Made by a program: the position numbers and the translations under genes. A stretch of DNA of 64,000 bases from Carposina sasakii (taxonomy: Eukaryota; Arthropoda; Insecta; Lepidoptera; Carposinidae). The notes beneath the pieces are model-generated. The model saw only the letters and a program-made list of their open reading frames with translations. It made no database searches and was not told the origin of the DNA. Where the stretch lies: NCBI GenBank assembly GCA_014607495.2, contig CP053165.1:4210906-4274905 (forward strand). The letters run 5' to 3'. Positions 13,901-23,489 of the stretch are shown piece after piece. Numbering within the stretch: the first letter of the stretch is position 1; each line of letters opens with the position of its first letter.

Positions 13901-16431
13901 AGTCTTGTTGTTGCTCTATAATATCCACATAATATCTACACATACAGGGTGTAAGTCGCATGAGCTGTCATAATGTTCAAGACTTGCATTATGGTCGTGA
14001 TATTATGGGTGTTATTTCACTTCAAGGTCTTTGAGTGCTCGACCGACTTATCAGTTAGGAATTGCACTAGACATAATTGTAGTTAATTTGTATTATTTGT
14101 AATCAAAGACCGACCTGTTAAATTATTTTTCAGGGGAAGATTAGGTAATGGGGGTCACTTAAGCCAGAATTAGAACACAAAAGCTAAAATTAACAAAATT
14201 TTTATTGCAACCGTCTCATAACAAAATTTAATTCATTAGCTATAATTAGAGATTAATCATCACTTCAATAATCATCTTTGGGAAATATAAAAGTAAAAAA
14301 AAACCACAGATTTGAGTCCCATTGCACTAAGTTACGGGTAATTGCGGTCACTTTGTGGGCAATGAGAATCATACAAAAATCTAACACAAATCGCGTCACG
14401 TCTGATACAGAGGTATCGTTTGATTCCTGGAGAACTTTCTTCTTTACTCTTACGGTCCCCTTCTTCGGCACGCGCGTAATCTTGCTACACGCGTCAATAT
14501 GCATTTATGTAGAAAAACGCAGTCTATTTACTCAACTCTGACCCTAATATTTTGGAAACCAGACACTTCCCAGGTATGCTTCCATGGAGAAAAATGATCA
14601 TGATAATAAGGAGATTCCGTAGATTTCAGGAACGTTGACGACAAAAAATCACGCTGTATATTTTTCCTTTCCCCTATCTTTTTATTTGGATGGCGGTCAC
14701 TAGCGGGCAATGGGGATCACCCGATTCTCATTACCCACAAGTATTTTATGAAGAAAAAATAATAAACACAAAATATACATTAGAAAAATTTGGGATTTAA
14801 GTAGGAAATCATTACACCAAATGTACAAGTAAAGGCGTAAAAAAGTAACATACAAGTAGATCAATAACTATAAAAGTTACTGTATATTTTGCGTCCATGA
14901 AAATTTACATCGGCGAGCTGCAAAAACAAAACACACCTCTCATTCTCTATGCTGTCGCCATACCCACGCGGCACGCTCGCAGCGACGGCGAGGGGAACAG
15001 AGCGGGCAGGGAGGACCCTTAACGCGATTCTATTAGTGTTACTTTTGGAGATGTGTGGGTGACCACTATTACCCACTGACTCCCATTACCCGATCTTCCC
15101 CTACTCATGACCTCACTGTGTTATACCTACATTTTTACCCAAAAATCTTTTTTCTTGGTTATCTTTGTATAAATTATTCTCACGACCGTTTGTAGGTTCA
15201 TGCGTCTTCTAACACCCTGTATAATAACAATAATTTGTATTTACGTTAACTATAGGTAATAACTTAGATAAGTCACGTTTATTCAAATGTCTCACTGTTA
15301 ATTGTTCTGTTTTAACTGAGGCGCATAAAATCTATGGTAATTCATAGAATATACGAGTAAATAATAGGTGAAGTATGTACTATGTTAAACTAATTTAACA
15401 TTTTATAAAATGTTGCCATGAAATTAAATCACTCATTGAGAGTGTTACTACCCGAATTTCATCAGCGATCTGCAGGCATATCGGCATAATGCCTTGTTAT
15501 AGAATAACGAGCGGCCAGAAGGAACCATCAATGATAAATGTATACGAGTTGAAATCGTGTAAAGAGGGAAGAGAAAATTTTTATTGTACTCGTAGTTAAG
15601 TAATAAAGAAATCTTTTTAGAAAGGTTTGGGTTTTCTACGGGGGGGTGTCAATAATCAAATTTCGTCTTCTTTCTTGAATAAAATTAAAACTAAGTATCT
15701 TTTTACAATCTAAACATATTTGAGATCTTCAGAGCCCTTTCATTTGTTTTTTTTTTTTACTAATTTTCCCCCGAAAGTGATCCTTGATCAATTAATTTTC
15801 TTTTTATATTGTTTAGTTATTAACTTTACTCATCTGTGCTTGGGTCACATAGGACAACTACAAATCAGGTGAAGTTTGGTAACGTATCGTATGAATAAAT
15901 TATAAACATTGTCATTAATTAACTAGAACTGAGATTTGTAAGATGGAACATGCAGGGTGTAGAAGAAAGAAAGTTTAGGTGCATAATGAGATAGTGAGTG
16001 GTGGTGACCTTTGATAAAATACTGATTTGTTTACCTTTTAAACCTTTTATAAGTAGGCATGTTGAAAAAACGTGATTGATTACATACTGTAAATATTATA
16101 TTAACCACAGATATGATAATACTATATTCTAACCAAGTAAGTTAAATTGATATAATATCTTTATTACATTTAATGTAAATAAGTACATAATTTAATTTAT
16201 TATTTGTTATCAAACTTTTTTTAGATTCATTAAAAGAGGGTAGTTCAAAAAATTTATGGTCGTCTTTGAAAGCTTAGTTAGGTAGTCTCAAAATAAGTAA
16301 ATCCAATACTGAAACAAGAAAAACAACTGAAAAATATTTACCGTATATTTATTAATCCTTGGGGCGTCATTTTCGTATTCGAAATGTCCTTTCTTCAAGT
16401 TCACAAAGCTCCTAGCACTGGTGACAGCCAT
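1726..16431 (-). CDS. aaNAT: Arylalkylamine/dopamine N-acetyltransferase, 4 exons, C-terminus off the window
   Basis: Acetyl-CoA-dependent cytosolic enzyme of the GNAT fold that N-acetylates dopamine and other arylalkylamines, limiting melanin precursors and feeding cuticle sclerotisation and amine inactivation. Exons read 16431-16342, 7338-7217, 4605-4425 and 1931-1726; every junction agrees in phase, giving about 199 residues. Family hallmarks are visible: the FFLDEPLN block near residue 74 (its Glu is the proposed catalytic base of Drosophila Dat), a LKDNVSVAAVD strand, CKDPKF, and the acetyl-CoA loop SEWRGRGLMRLL near residue 187. The usual R-x-x-G-x-A/G loop has Met in the last place. 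About 60 further residues (the acceptor-binding C-terminus) must lie left of base 1. The introns carry many transposons. In Bombyx, loss of the orthologue causes the melanism mutant mln. Family assignment is firm; linking the first exon to the rest is inference from phase and promoter position. Confidence 0.85.
1932..4424. other. aaNAT intron 3: non-coding, one SINE fragment
   Basis: Non-coding DNA containing the tRNA-like SINE fragment at 3570-3640. A 92-codon plus-strand ORF at 2535-2813 has no recognisable domain and is probably chance. Confidence 0.5.
3570..3640 (-). repeat. tRNA-derived SINE fragment (family S)
   Basis: Minus-strand tRNA-like head with a box B GGTTCGATTCC equivalent, next to the family tail TTCCATTTCTTTATTAATA. 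Truncated before box A. Same family as 8566-8935, 23010-23172 and 26796-27171. Confidence 0.65.
4425..4605 (-). CDS. aaNAT: aaNAT exon 3
   Basis: Phase 2 to 0, CCAG acceptor, GTACGA donor. It encodes YFFLDEPLNQAVQLLE..., the diagnostic insect AANAT motif with the conserved Glu, followed by LKDNVSVAAVDEQGNIVGI, the central GNAT strands. A LINE fragment starts only about 30 bp upstream of its acceptor. Confidence 0.9.
4633..4753 (+). mobile_element. RTE-type LINE 3' fragment, internally deleted
   Basis: Encodes scraps of the RT C-terminus seen intact at 6760-7120 (aagctcaagattgcacagcg, then the gttgttgggggaggcctatg tail and the final stop region), joined across an internal deletion. It sits immediately upstream of the aaNAT exon 3 acceptor, in antisense orientation. 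Confidence 0.75.
4932..7137 (+). mobile_element. 5'-truncated RTE-like LINE with broken endonuclease/reverse transcriptase ORF
   Basis: A non-LTR retrotransposon lying antisense in aaNAT intron 2. The frame opens inside the end of an APE endonuclease domain (TGSDHRMVRGT), passes a linker, then enters the RT with NNKAPGDDGITSELL, GFRKGFSTIDHI, motif A FVDYEKAFDSIE (about 6052-6087) and catalytic FADDIVVMAE (about 6355-6384). The C-terminus ends GRPPARWRDNLAK...[11 protein letters not shown] with a TGA at 7123-7125, directly followed by an (ATG)n tail typical of RTE elements. Two lesions disable it: a frame change near 5750-5800 and an in-frame TAA at 6160-6162. The 5' end, including most of the endonuclease, is missing. 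Several shorter copies of its 3' end occur in the window. Confidence 0.92.
7217..7338 (-). CDS. aaNAT: aaNAT exon 2
   Basis: It is bounded by a TTTCAG acceptor and a GTAAGT donor, phase 0 to 2. It encodes the N-terminal beta strand and first helix of the GNAT fold (GFSLRRITKDQRDQVIEFLQK). An internal ATG at 7305 could serve as start if exon 1 is not used. Confidence 0.85.
8205..8326. repeat. GC-rich foldback element
   Basis: The ends are near-perfect inverted copies: GGTGCGTGAT and CGGACGGACGCG on the left recur as CGCGTCCGTCCG and ATCACGCACC on the right, with a CGTCCGTG-rich centre. It is about 120 bp and strikingly GC-rich in AT-rich surroundings. Probably a foldback MITE; family unknown. 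Confidence 0.6.
8566..8935 (-). mobile_element. tRNA-derived SINE (family S) flanked by direct repeats
   Basis: The tRNA-like head (minus strand) has box A TGGCTCAGTGG and a box B equivalent (here GGTTCGTTTCC), followed on the other side by a roughly 230-bp unrelated body with CGGATGACGAATTTTACCAT and CTAGCCAAATCTCGGC. The block TTATTAATAAAGAAATGG occurs at both ends of the element. A full-length relative in the opposite orientation lies at 26796-27171. Confidence 0.75.
10065..10185 (+). mobile_element. RTE-type LINE 3' fragment
   Basis: Matches the last 120 bp or so of the coding end of the LINE at 4932-7137 (gataacctagccaaggtcgc, gcaggccgcttccgaccggt, ttgttgggggaggcct), with small indels breaking the frame. 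Confidence 0.8.
10515..10722 (+). repeat. Interspersed repeat family D (lepidopteran type)
   Basis: Contains ACCGATTTCGATGCAGTTTT, CTACTTTTTATCCCGGA and the end GTCGCGGGCGTCCACTAG. Related copies lie at 22625-22850, 59985-60185 and 63850-64000. Class not determined (SINE or non-autonomous Helitron are both possible). Confidence 0.6.
10877..11005 (+). mobile_element. LINE 3' end remnant with TATG-repeat tail
   Basis: Reads in frame as the basic C-terminal tail of a LINE RT (AKEVCQDRSKWRSVISAYPS GKEA then TGA), followed at once by a TATG/TATGTA microsatellite tail. Related tails occur on the minus strand at about 33935-33990 and 36450-36540, and on the plus strand near 11790-11850. Confidence 0.6.
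11208..11762. mobile_element. hAT-like non-autonomous element with 8-bp TSD
   Basis: An exact 8-bp duplication CCATGTGG flanks it (11200-11207 and 11763-11770). The ends are inverted: CAGGGGCGGCTC on the left, complement CACTGGCGGCTCG on the right. The interior (555 bp in total) has no ORF. TSD length and CA-start TIR fit the hAT superfamily. Confidence 0.8.
12952..13150. mobile_element. Short palindromic-ended MITE
   Basis: The left end GGTAAGCATAGGACTTTCGG and the complement of the right end (GGTAACCAAGCACAGAACTT, then TCGG) share a roughly 28-bp imperfect TIR ending in ACTTTCGGCCTTACT on both sides; about 200 bp, no ORF. Confidence 0.65.
13254..13625 (+). mobile_element. MITE family A, full copy
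   Basis: About 370 bp, starting CAGGGTTATTTTTGGACGTC and ending CGAAAAAATATCCTG, flanked by TATA/TA. Shared landmarks of all copies: AACGTTCCCGAAAACTACGG, TGGTTTCCAAAATATTAGGG, TTTCTGCATAAATGCACATT, TACTTTATTTGATGTATA, TCGTTAAGGGTGGCAACG. No ORF; probably TA-targeting (Tc1/mariner-like) and non-autonomous. Confidence 0.8.
14132..15102. mobile_element. TIR element with iterated GGTAATGGGGRTCAC motifs (nested)
   Basis: The left end AGGGGAAGATTAGGTAATGG and the complement of the right end AGGGGAAGATCGGGTAATGG are 26-bp-class TIRs. Variants of GTAATGGGGATCAC recur inside both ends (near 14145, 14338, 14692, 15060). About 970 bp, no intact ORF; it carries a MITE A fragment at 14478-14658. The end style resembles the pogo-like element at 29234-31360. 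Confidence 0.65.
14478..14658 (-). mobile_element. MITE family A fragment (innermost of three nested elements)
   Basis: Partial copy covering the 5' half of family A in reverse (TTTGGAAACCAGACACTTCC, GATTCCGTAGATTTCAGGAA, GTTGACGACAAAAAATC). Confidence 0.75.
16342..16431 (-). CDS. aaNAT: aaNAT exon 1 (30 codons, start ATG)
   Basis: The ATG at 16431-16429 opens a 30-codon exon (MAVTSARSFVNLKKGHFEYE...) that ends in phase 0 at a GTAAAT donor. The downstream exon at 7338 also starts in phase 0. A TATA box and initiator lie just upstream and no other coding exon lies between, so it is assigned to aaNAT. It could instead be the first exon of an unseen gene; RNA data would settle this. Confidence 0.6.
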
Positions 16432-16547
16432 TTTTAACTATTTGGGTTTAAAATTAAAAAAAGATCTGTCAATTTCGCGCGGCAAAGTGCGTTCCGTTCG
16501 GCTGTCGCGTGCGCCACGCGGGAACACTACGAGATTCCAGCACGGAG

Positions 16548-16579
16548 TGATTTTGCAACTGCGAGCTTCTTTTTATATA
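16548..16579 (-). promoter_or_regulatory. aaNAT: Candidate aaNAT core promoter (TATA box + Inr)
   Basis: On the minus strand TATATAAA starts at 16579 and an initiator-like TCACTC has its A at 16548, exactly 31 bases downstream, the canonical TATA-to-start spacing in insects. The implied 5' UTR is 117 nt, GC-richer than its surroundings, and leads to the ATG at 16431. Seen in sequence; promoter activity is inferred. Confidence 0.6.
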
Positions 16580-17149
16580 AATGGAACGAAACGTACGAAA
16601 CGAGCCCTCTCGACTAGGGCACAGAGCAGCGCAGTTGTTTGCGATTGTAGCAGTCCGTAGTAATTCGTAGCAGCACGCGTAGTATTTTTAATTGGTCATT
16701 TGAAACCTGTCATACTCGTATATCTCGCTGTAGTACTGCAATTTTATGACCGTAAAATTTTAGCTAACAATTGAAAATTTATATGACAATGTTTACTTTA
16801 TGCATGATGCATTCTTGTTTTCGTAAATTATTTTTCCACGGTGCAATTTTTTTTTAGCTTTTTTAGTCTATTGTCGTACGTCACTGGTCGTAGTCCTATT
16901 ATAGAATAGACTTGAGAGCTACTTACCTACCTACTTGTACCTATAAAGTAAAACATATCTTCATAATTGGTAATGAACAATTCGTTTTACGGCCAATTAA
17001 TTATGTTATTATAATGTAATGGGAGTTTCTTTAAATAAGCTTTTGAAAATGTCATGTATGTCTGTCAGCATGAAACAAAATATTGTATACTATCGATGCC
17101 TTACTCCAATCGGGTTTTGTTGTGTTTAATTACTTAGATATTATAGCTA

Positions 17150-17262
17150 TCGGCTTTCCGTCTTATCGGACTATGAGATTGACGGAATAGAGAATGCACC
17201 TGTGTTGGCGGCTGTACCTCCACTATAATATCTCCTGCTGGTTTTTCAGGGAAATGTCATGT
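17150..17262 (+). repeat. SINE fragment (family S2 body)
   Basis: Contains CGGCTTTCCGTCTTATCGGA, TGACGGAATAGAGAATGCAC and CACTATAATATCTCCTGC, matching the body of the fuller copy at 28655-29010; the tRNA head is missing. Confidence 0.75.
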
Positions 17263-18644
17263 TTAAACAGTGTCTAACTTAAGACGCAGTTATGTAATAG
17301 CAGCCAGATTTGTAATACCCTTTCTTTGCCATACTAAATATAAATATTCCAGTTTTAAATCGACCATTCGGGTATAATTTAGATAATTATTGTTAGCAGA
17401 TACCGGAATCGGCGTACCCACTATTCACTCCTGGCTACAGCAACTCATTACTAATCCAGGATCTGCTCGGGTCTGGTTTCTCGTGGCGATTGTAGTTAGT
17501 ACAAGTACCTGTTTTCGTAGTTATGAGTTATCAGATCCGAGGGTCAGTGGAGGGTGTAGAGCCCGGTGGTGGGCGCACCCATAGTGAATAATCCAGGATC
17601 ATCAAAGACTAGCAAAATGCAAAAAAGTAGATTACATAGAAAATCTTCGAAAACTAAAAGTTCATTAAAATACTTAATTATTTATTATTAAACTAGAATT
17701 AAACTTTATTACTAAAGATAAACCTTGTGTAAGGAAAAGTAGGTATTGTTTGTGATGGAATAAAAGGCATAAGCATCAATGCGATCTAAAAGCGACTGTC
17801 AATAAACTGAACACAGAGATACCGTATCGTATTAGATAATGTTTCTGCTTGCATTTATCATGTAACCTCGTTTATGTTTAATTGGCATATTGTTTCATCT
17901 CGCTTTAATTAGACAATTTAGGACATGTTGCATTTGTGCAGTTAATTGAATTGAATATAATTAAAATGCAATTGATATTGGTATTTGTGTCTAAAAAGTT
18001 GCGGTTCACATTTTACTACTAATTTGGTGAAAACAGAGTATGTGAATTCGCAACTTCACCACAAATTTATCTACATTCTAATATTAAAATGCGAAGCTAC
18101 CTATCTGGCTGTCTGTCGCATCGCACTTACACGCCTAAACTACTAAACGGATTTAAATAAAATTTTGTATAAATATGGAGAAAAGGTCAGTGTGCACTAG
18201 AAATACATTAAATTAATATTTTAATATGACCATCGGTTAGTATAAAATGGCTGGTATAGATATGTATAAATACATAATTAAGTTTTATCCTTTGACCCTG
18301 CGTTGACCGACATTTTTAGATTAAAACATCATTTTGCGCTTTAATTCTATTTAATTATCGGTAATTGCGTATTAATAATATACTTTTCTATATATTACAG
18401 ACGCTACTTATGTATATCTACCCTATACATTTAATTGTATAGCCTGTGCTGATGCGGGGCTTCACTAGAATACATCAGGTGCATCTCCTTCCGTGCATGT
18501 GGTAAGAGTCGACTAAAGAACTCAGGGGTGTCCTCTCCATTCAGACGAAGAAATACAATTTAAAAAAAACAAGCTCTTATTATTTTTGTTAGAAATGAAC
18601 TAATCGAATCAAACAACCCCAAACTCAAAGGTTAGGTTTAAGGT

Positions 18645-18678
18645 TAAGGGTGGCAATGAAAAAACATCCTGTATGTGT
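18645..18678 (+). repeat. MITE family A terminal scrap
   Basis: Only the 3' end of family A is present: AAGGGTGGCAATGAAAAAAC then ATCCTGTA. Confidence 0.6.
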
Positions 18679-19761
18679 AGGTACCTACCTAAGCCTATAC
18701 TTACACTACCTTCCTGAACATAAAATGTAGTCAAACATTTCATCGATCCGCTGAATATTTCGCATTAATTCTGTATTTCATTTAAGCAGACAGTAGCTGC
18801 AGACTATTCAGGTAATCTAAACTTTGCCAGTGAAATATCATCCCTGCATTTACTGCACCGGGGTTCATATTCTATTCCAGACTGCAGCCACGTGCATCCC
18901 GGCTTTGAGCTGAACCATGTTTCTATTTAGGTCTTTCATCATTGGACTGGAGCCAGAAATAGTAAATTTTGGAGGTGGTAAGTCAGGAACGTTCTAGTCA
19001 GGCGATGACGTAGCTAATTATCACTTAAATAATATATCTCGCCCTACTATGCTGAACGTGGCTGATGTAGGATCTGTTTCGTGACCCTGAAACTCTGGCC
19101 ATTTTAGGAACAAAATCTCAAGTGTTTGTGTGGTAAATTTATAGTATAAACTTAATGTATGAACTAACGGAAATTCGTCATGACTGAAGAGCGATCAGGC
19201 GTAGGACAAAACTCATGCTTTCTGACCTTAGGTACAGAGGAATTCGCAATATACCTACGTACATAAAATAAATTCCGTTATACTAGCCAATGACTAGGAT
19301 CTACGCAATACGACCAGATAGAGTACGTTCACCCATTGCTTAGTTATTAACAAATGTTTCTGTAAAAAAAACTTGCATTGCAACTTAAATTGCATTTATC
19401 CCCACAAATAGACTATTCGTGGATGAAGGTATTCATTTCATCCGAGCAGCATGCACCGTCGAGCGTATGCAAACACTTTGTTTTCTAGAAACTGTTTCTT
19501 TTTATATCTCCTAACTTTGTACTGTTTCATTTGAAAGCTTTGATGAAAGATCTTTTTGCTGAGAAAGTAAGCAATGCAGGTGGTTATGTGATGTTGTAAT
19601 TTTCAATTTATTTCATATTTAAAAAATATACTTGCCCACTTAACATTGAAGGCTTATTACTACCTCATTTGGACAGTTAATCAAATTGTAATTTTATAGA
19701 TAGGTATGATTTTGATATTTTTTTCTTATAAGCATAAAATGTTAGTAAAATTCATATGGAA

Positions 19762-19906
19762 GATTCCGGCAGTCACACTTAAACCTAAACGTAAAATAAA
19801 ATTAATCCCCTACCTGTCCTTTTCTTTCTCAGCCATTTATGTTAAGAACGGAGAGAGATAGACCTGACTAAGATTAGGTTTACGTTTAAGAGTAACTGCC
19901 GGAATC
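19762..19906. mobile_element. Short MITE family E
   Basis: GATTCCGGCAGTCACACTTA on the left is mirrored by the complement GATTCCGGCAGTTACTCTTA on the right; 145 bp, no ORF. A second full copy is at 41281-41422 and a right-half fragment lies near 23165-23255. Confidence 0.7.
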
Positions 19907-20713
19907 GACCCTATTGGAGCAATGCTTCGATGACGAACCCTTCATCGATTCGATCGAGAAGTGATTAGGTTGTATCTAAGCCTGTCATTTATAAAGTTAT
20001 CTTTGGTTGTCTCTGACATGATCACGCATGATCTACTAAGATTTGACTTTTTATATAGGTACCTACCTACTATTTTATTAACAGGTATATAACAAAAAAA
20101 TACATAAGTACTCACAATATCGTGATAAGACTAAGTAATGTACCTTCCTAACTATTCGCCTATGAGATAAAATCAAAATTTTTTGCAGGTCGTCTAAAGT
20201 TACAGAAGTATCAACCAATTACAATGAAGTAAATACGGCTACAATAGGAAATAAAAAACACTACCGGTAGCTCTACCATGTACCCACGACTATGGTAAAA
20301 GTATTGACGTAGTAACTACACGTGTAACGCTAACGTAACGGATGTAGGAAACGATTTGACAGCGAAAAACAAAATTCTGAACTGATTTGATTACAGAAGG
20401 TAATTAAACTTTCGTAATTAAAAATTCATATAGATCACAGTATAGATTTTTACCTTATGCTCTTAAATTTTAAAGTAGGTACTTCGGTGGAGTCTGTACT
20501 TAATCAGTCCCTTTATCACCAGTTTTACTCATATGGTTCCCCGCATCTGTAGGCAGGTACTACGTTATGTACAGTAATACATATACGAGTTTTAGTACAG
20601 GCCTCTTCTTTAAACTTTTCAATCGTAAAAACTTCAAACTTCTTGTACCTTGGAGCAACCCAAAACTATAAAATCGTTTCGAGCTTTTCGTTTAAGTGAT
20701 ACTTTTCATACTA

Positions 20714-21375
20714 CAATAGAAACTCGATTAACCGGACTAATTGTTGCCAATAGGCATTCGGATAATCGAATATCCGGATAATCGAATGTATGGAGAAAAG
20801 CAGTTATGTGCATATATATGATATGTAGTACTGACATCATGTTATGTGTTTATTAAAAACACAGATATTTTGGAGCAAAGGTATTTTATGGGTTCCGATA
20901 GTAATGCTTTTTCACAGAGCAAAGGATGTGTAGGGTAAGCATAAAACTTTTTGCTATGAGATTTGACATTTTAACGATAGCGTTACGGACTATCGAGAGG
21001 TTCGTGCTTGCCCCACAGATATCGGTTGCCCAGTTGGTCGTTTTTATATAAACCAACAATACAGACGCACTCGTACGTCAGAGCGGCTACCTTATAACCT
21101 AACTAGCAAAAGCAATGCGATAGCAAAAATTATACAAATTTCGCTGATTGTTGTTAAATTCATATGTAATATCTACGAAATATTTTTTTTAAGGAATTTT
21201 GATATGTCAACGCGAATATTGTAGGAGCGGGCGAGATATTCTGACACGCTTACGTAAATTAACTTGTAGGTACCTACATATAATAATAAATATCTAATAA
21301 GAAATTGGCCGCGGTTGGTAGTAGGGATAATCGTGAATCCGGATAACTGAGGGCCGGATAATCGGGTTTCTACTG
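20714..21375. mobile_element. Tigger/pogo-like MITE
   Basis: TA-flanked; left end CAATAGAAACTCGATTAACC, complement of the right end CAGTAGAAACCCGATTATCC. Copies of GGATAATCGAAT recur beside the left end. The TIR sequence and TA target fit the pogo/Tigger branch of Tc1-mariner. About 660 bp with no transposase. An internal stretch (CGGACTATCGAGAGGTTCG, near 20984) recurs as an isolated fragment near 12208-12240. Confidence 0.7.
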
Positions 21376-21542
21376 TACTTGTAAATACAACTTTTTAATT
21401 GTTTAGTTTGTTATGGACACCTGGGTGTCTGCGGCACTGCGCTGCGCTTTACCAAATTAATGCAAATTATTTTTTTCTGCGTTACGTAAGTTTTTTCTGC
21501 GCGTTCAATCAATCATTGTCTGGCATTTAAAATCTAACGGTG

Positions 21543-22395
21543 TATATGTCGTGGCCATATCGTAGAATTGATCATTTCATGAAATGGTCGAGCATTTCAT
21601 GAAATGGTCGCATTTCATGAAAAGTTCAACTGTCTATTGGCCACATCATGATATGGTTTGGGCAGATCGATGATTAAAAATCGTTTCTCTATATGGGCAA
21701 CTAAACGCCCGATCATTTCATGAAGTGGTCAAGATTATTGATCATATCGTAAAATAGTTACATGAATCACCGGTAGAGGCGCTGCGCGCGTTTTATTTAT
21801 GTGTGAAGATGGCGGATTTTTCTTTTTAGGTTATAAAACAAATTAAAGAGAGTAGGGTGACTATGCAGAAGAAGTTCACGGATAGTGTGTTATATTGTAT
21901 AATGTATGTATATTAGACTTAATGGTGGTTTATAATAATATTGTTAAACAAAAACCTTAGATTACGATAGGTTAGGTTAGGTTAGGTTAGACTATGACAA
22001 ATGACGCACGAGCCGAGCGAGCGGAGCGAGCGTGCCCAGGCAGCGTCCGGCGATGTGCCAGATGCGAATCGCTTTTGTAAAGTCTTTTATGTTTTTAAAT
22101 ATTATATTGTGAAAATATCACATAAATAATAGCAAAAAAAATCATACCATCATACCTTATGGTATACTTATATATGGTGTACGGTATATATTATTTATAT
22201 AAGCTCTTACCACATTCGGATTTTATGGACACCCTGTTAATACGATTTGGCCAAACGTGGATGACAAAATCGTGAAATGTAGACGATTTAACGATCTGGT
22301 CAAATTGAATTGGCCACTTCATGAAATGCGACCACTTCATGAAATGCTCGACCATTTCATGAAATGATCAATTTAACAATATGGCCACGACATAT
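21543..22395. mobile_element. Long-TIR element with iterated TTTCATGAAA palindromes
   Basis: About 850 bp. More than 80 bp at each end are near-identical inverted copies beginning TATGTCGTGGCCATAT. The TIRs contain three tandem CATTTCATGAAATGGTCG-type units each, and further variants lie inside (near 21646, 21714). TA flanks both ends. The interior has a TTAGG tract and a GC-rich AGCCGAGCGAGCGGAGCGAG block but no ORF. Superfamily not identified. Confidence 0.75.
21969..21990 (+). repeat. Interstitial telomere-like (TTAGG)4 tract
   Basis: Four perfect units of TTAGG, the canonical insect telomere repeat, lie inside the long-TIR element. Too short to be a telomere. Confidence 0.8.
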
Positions 22396-22624
22396 ATAAA
22401 TAGGTAAGTACAGCATTATTTTTAGAATAATAAGATTGTATACAGATTCTAGATTAGGTTCTAGCCTAGCTCTGACGACCTTCCTGTCATTATCGGCATT
22501 GTTGCAAAGTGCGTGAGCTTACTTTCCCAGGAAGTGATATCCAATGTATTTATGATTAATGCTAACGTTATGGCACCTAATAGGAGTAGCAGTGTCTGTA
22601 GAGTTTTAGTTTATGATTATAATC

Positions 22625-22850
22625 CTTACTAATATTATAAATACGAAAGTAACTCTGTCTGTCTGTCCGGCTTTCACGCTAAAATTACCGATTTAAATGA
22701 AATTTAGCATACTTATAGATAGTTTAGGGCCTATGCTATATCCGTCCATAGGTTGAAATCCCGCGGAGAAAAATTATCCCAGATAATTTCGACATTTTGT
22801 TGTTTTCGCAGTCCACTCCACACGGACAGAGTCGCGGGCGTCTACTAGTA
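22625..22850 (+). repeat. Interspersed repeat family D
   Basis: Begins ACTAATATTATAAATACGAA, contains AAATGAAATTTAGCATACTT, and ends GTCGCGGGCGTCTACTAG. Confidence 0.65.
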
Positions 22851-23009
22851 TTTTATATACTAAGGTATACTGTAACTGGGTGCTACAAGACGACTTCCGG
22901 TGTAGGGGCAAATCGGAGTTGGCGGGATGAACTCGATAAGCTTCTACTTCTTGGAGTTACCAAAAAATCCGTAACGTGTGGACGCAAAAGAAGAGAAACC
23001 TAAACTTTA

Positions 23010-23172
23010 AAGTTATTCCAATATGTAATTTAGAAAAGAGATGGTAAAATTCGTCACCCGAGTAATTGACCCGGTAGCTTAGTGGTTAGAGCGGCTGGCA
23101 CGGTTTGCAGTGGTTCGATTCCCACTCGGGTGAAGAATTTTTTCCATTTTCTTTATTAATAATTTTATTCCT
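23010..23172 (+). repeat. tRNA-derived SINE (family S), head and tail
   Basis: Box A TAGCTTAGTGG and box B GGTTCGATTCC are 46 nt apart; the tail is CATTTTCTTTATTAATAATT. Seven bases of the anticodon-arm region seen in the 27-kb copy are missing here. The acceptor stem does not pair fully, so it is not a real tRNA gene. Confidence 0.75.
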
Positions 23173-23489
23173 AACTGTCTGAATGGAGAGGAACAGACAT
23201 GACATTGACTAATTTTAAGTTTAGGTGTAAATGTGGCGGTTAAAGTCGACCACAGTGCCTATATTTAATACTTAGTTTCATACCATAATTATATTCCAAG
23301 TTCTGCATCCAACAAATCACAGATTGTAAAGTCGTGAGGTGATAAATCTTGAAATAGAACGGGAGGAAGGTGTGTTTCTTGTAGTTCATAGACTAGTTGT
23401 TATGCCTGTCTCTACCTCCATTGTCTATGTACGGAATACTTATTAATGTTAGTTTTTTTAAGAAATTAGCTAATTGACCGCCATCGTGC

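Larger units (their letters stand above)
13945..15219. mobile_element. Outer MITE split by a later insertion
   Basis: The left end CAGGGTGTAAGTCGCATGA and the complement of the right end CAGGGTGTTAGAAGACGCAT form an imperfect TIR, with TA/TATA outside. Without the nested 14132-15102 element it would be about 300 bp. Confidence 0.6.
7339..16341. other. aaNAT intron 1 (about 9 kb): transposon-rich, no other gene
   Basis: Holds the foldback element, SINE, LINE tails, hAT-like MITE and nested elements listed separately, plus short microsatellites (ATAC repeats near 7970 and 13230). The rest (for example 9120-10060, 11860-12950, 15220-16340) shows no coding signal to me. Confidence 0.6.

Noticed and set aside
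17390..17584. 64-codon ORF
   Set aside because: No similarity recognised, no splice sites or promoter; likely chance in a GC-richer patch.
21574..21730. CRISPR-like array
   Set aside because: Spaced TTTCATGAAATGGTC units are part of inverted terminal repeats in a eukaryotic element, without uniform spacers.
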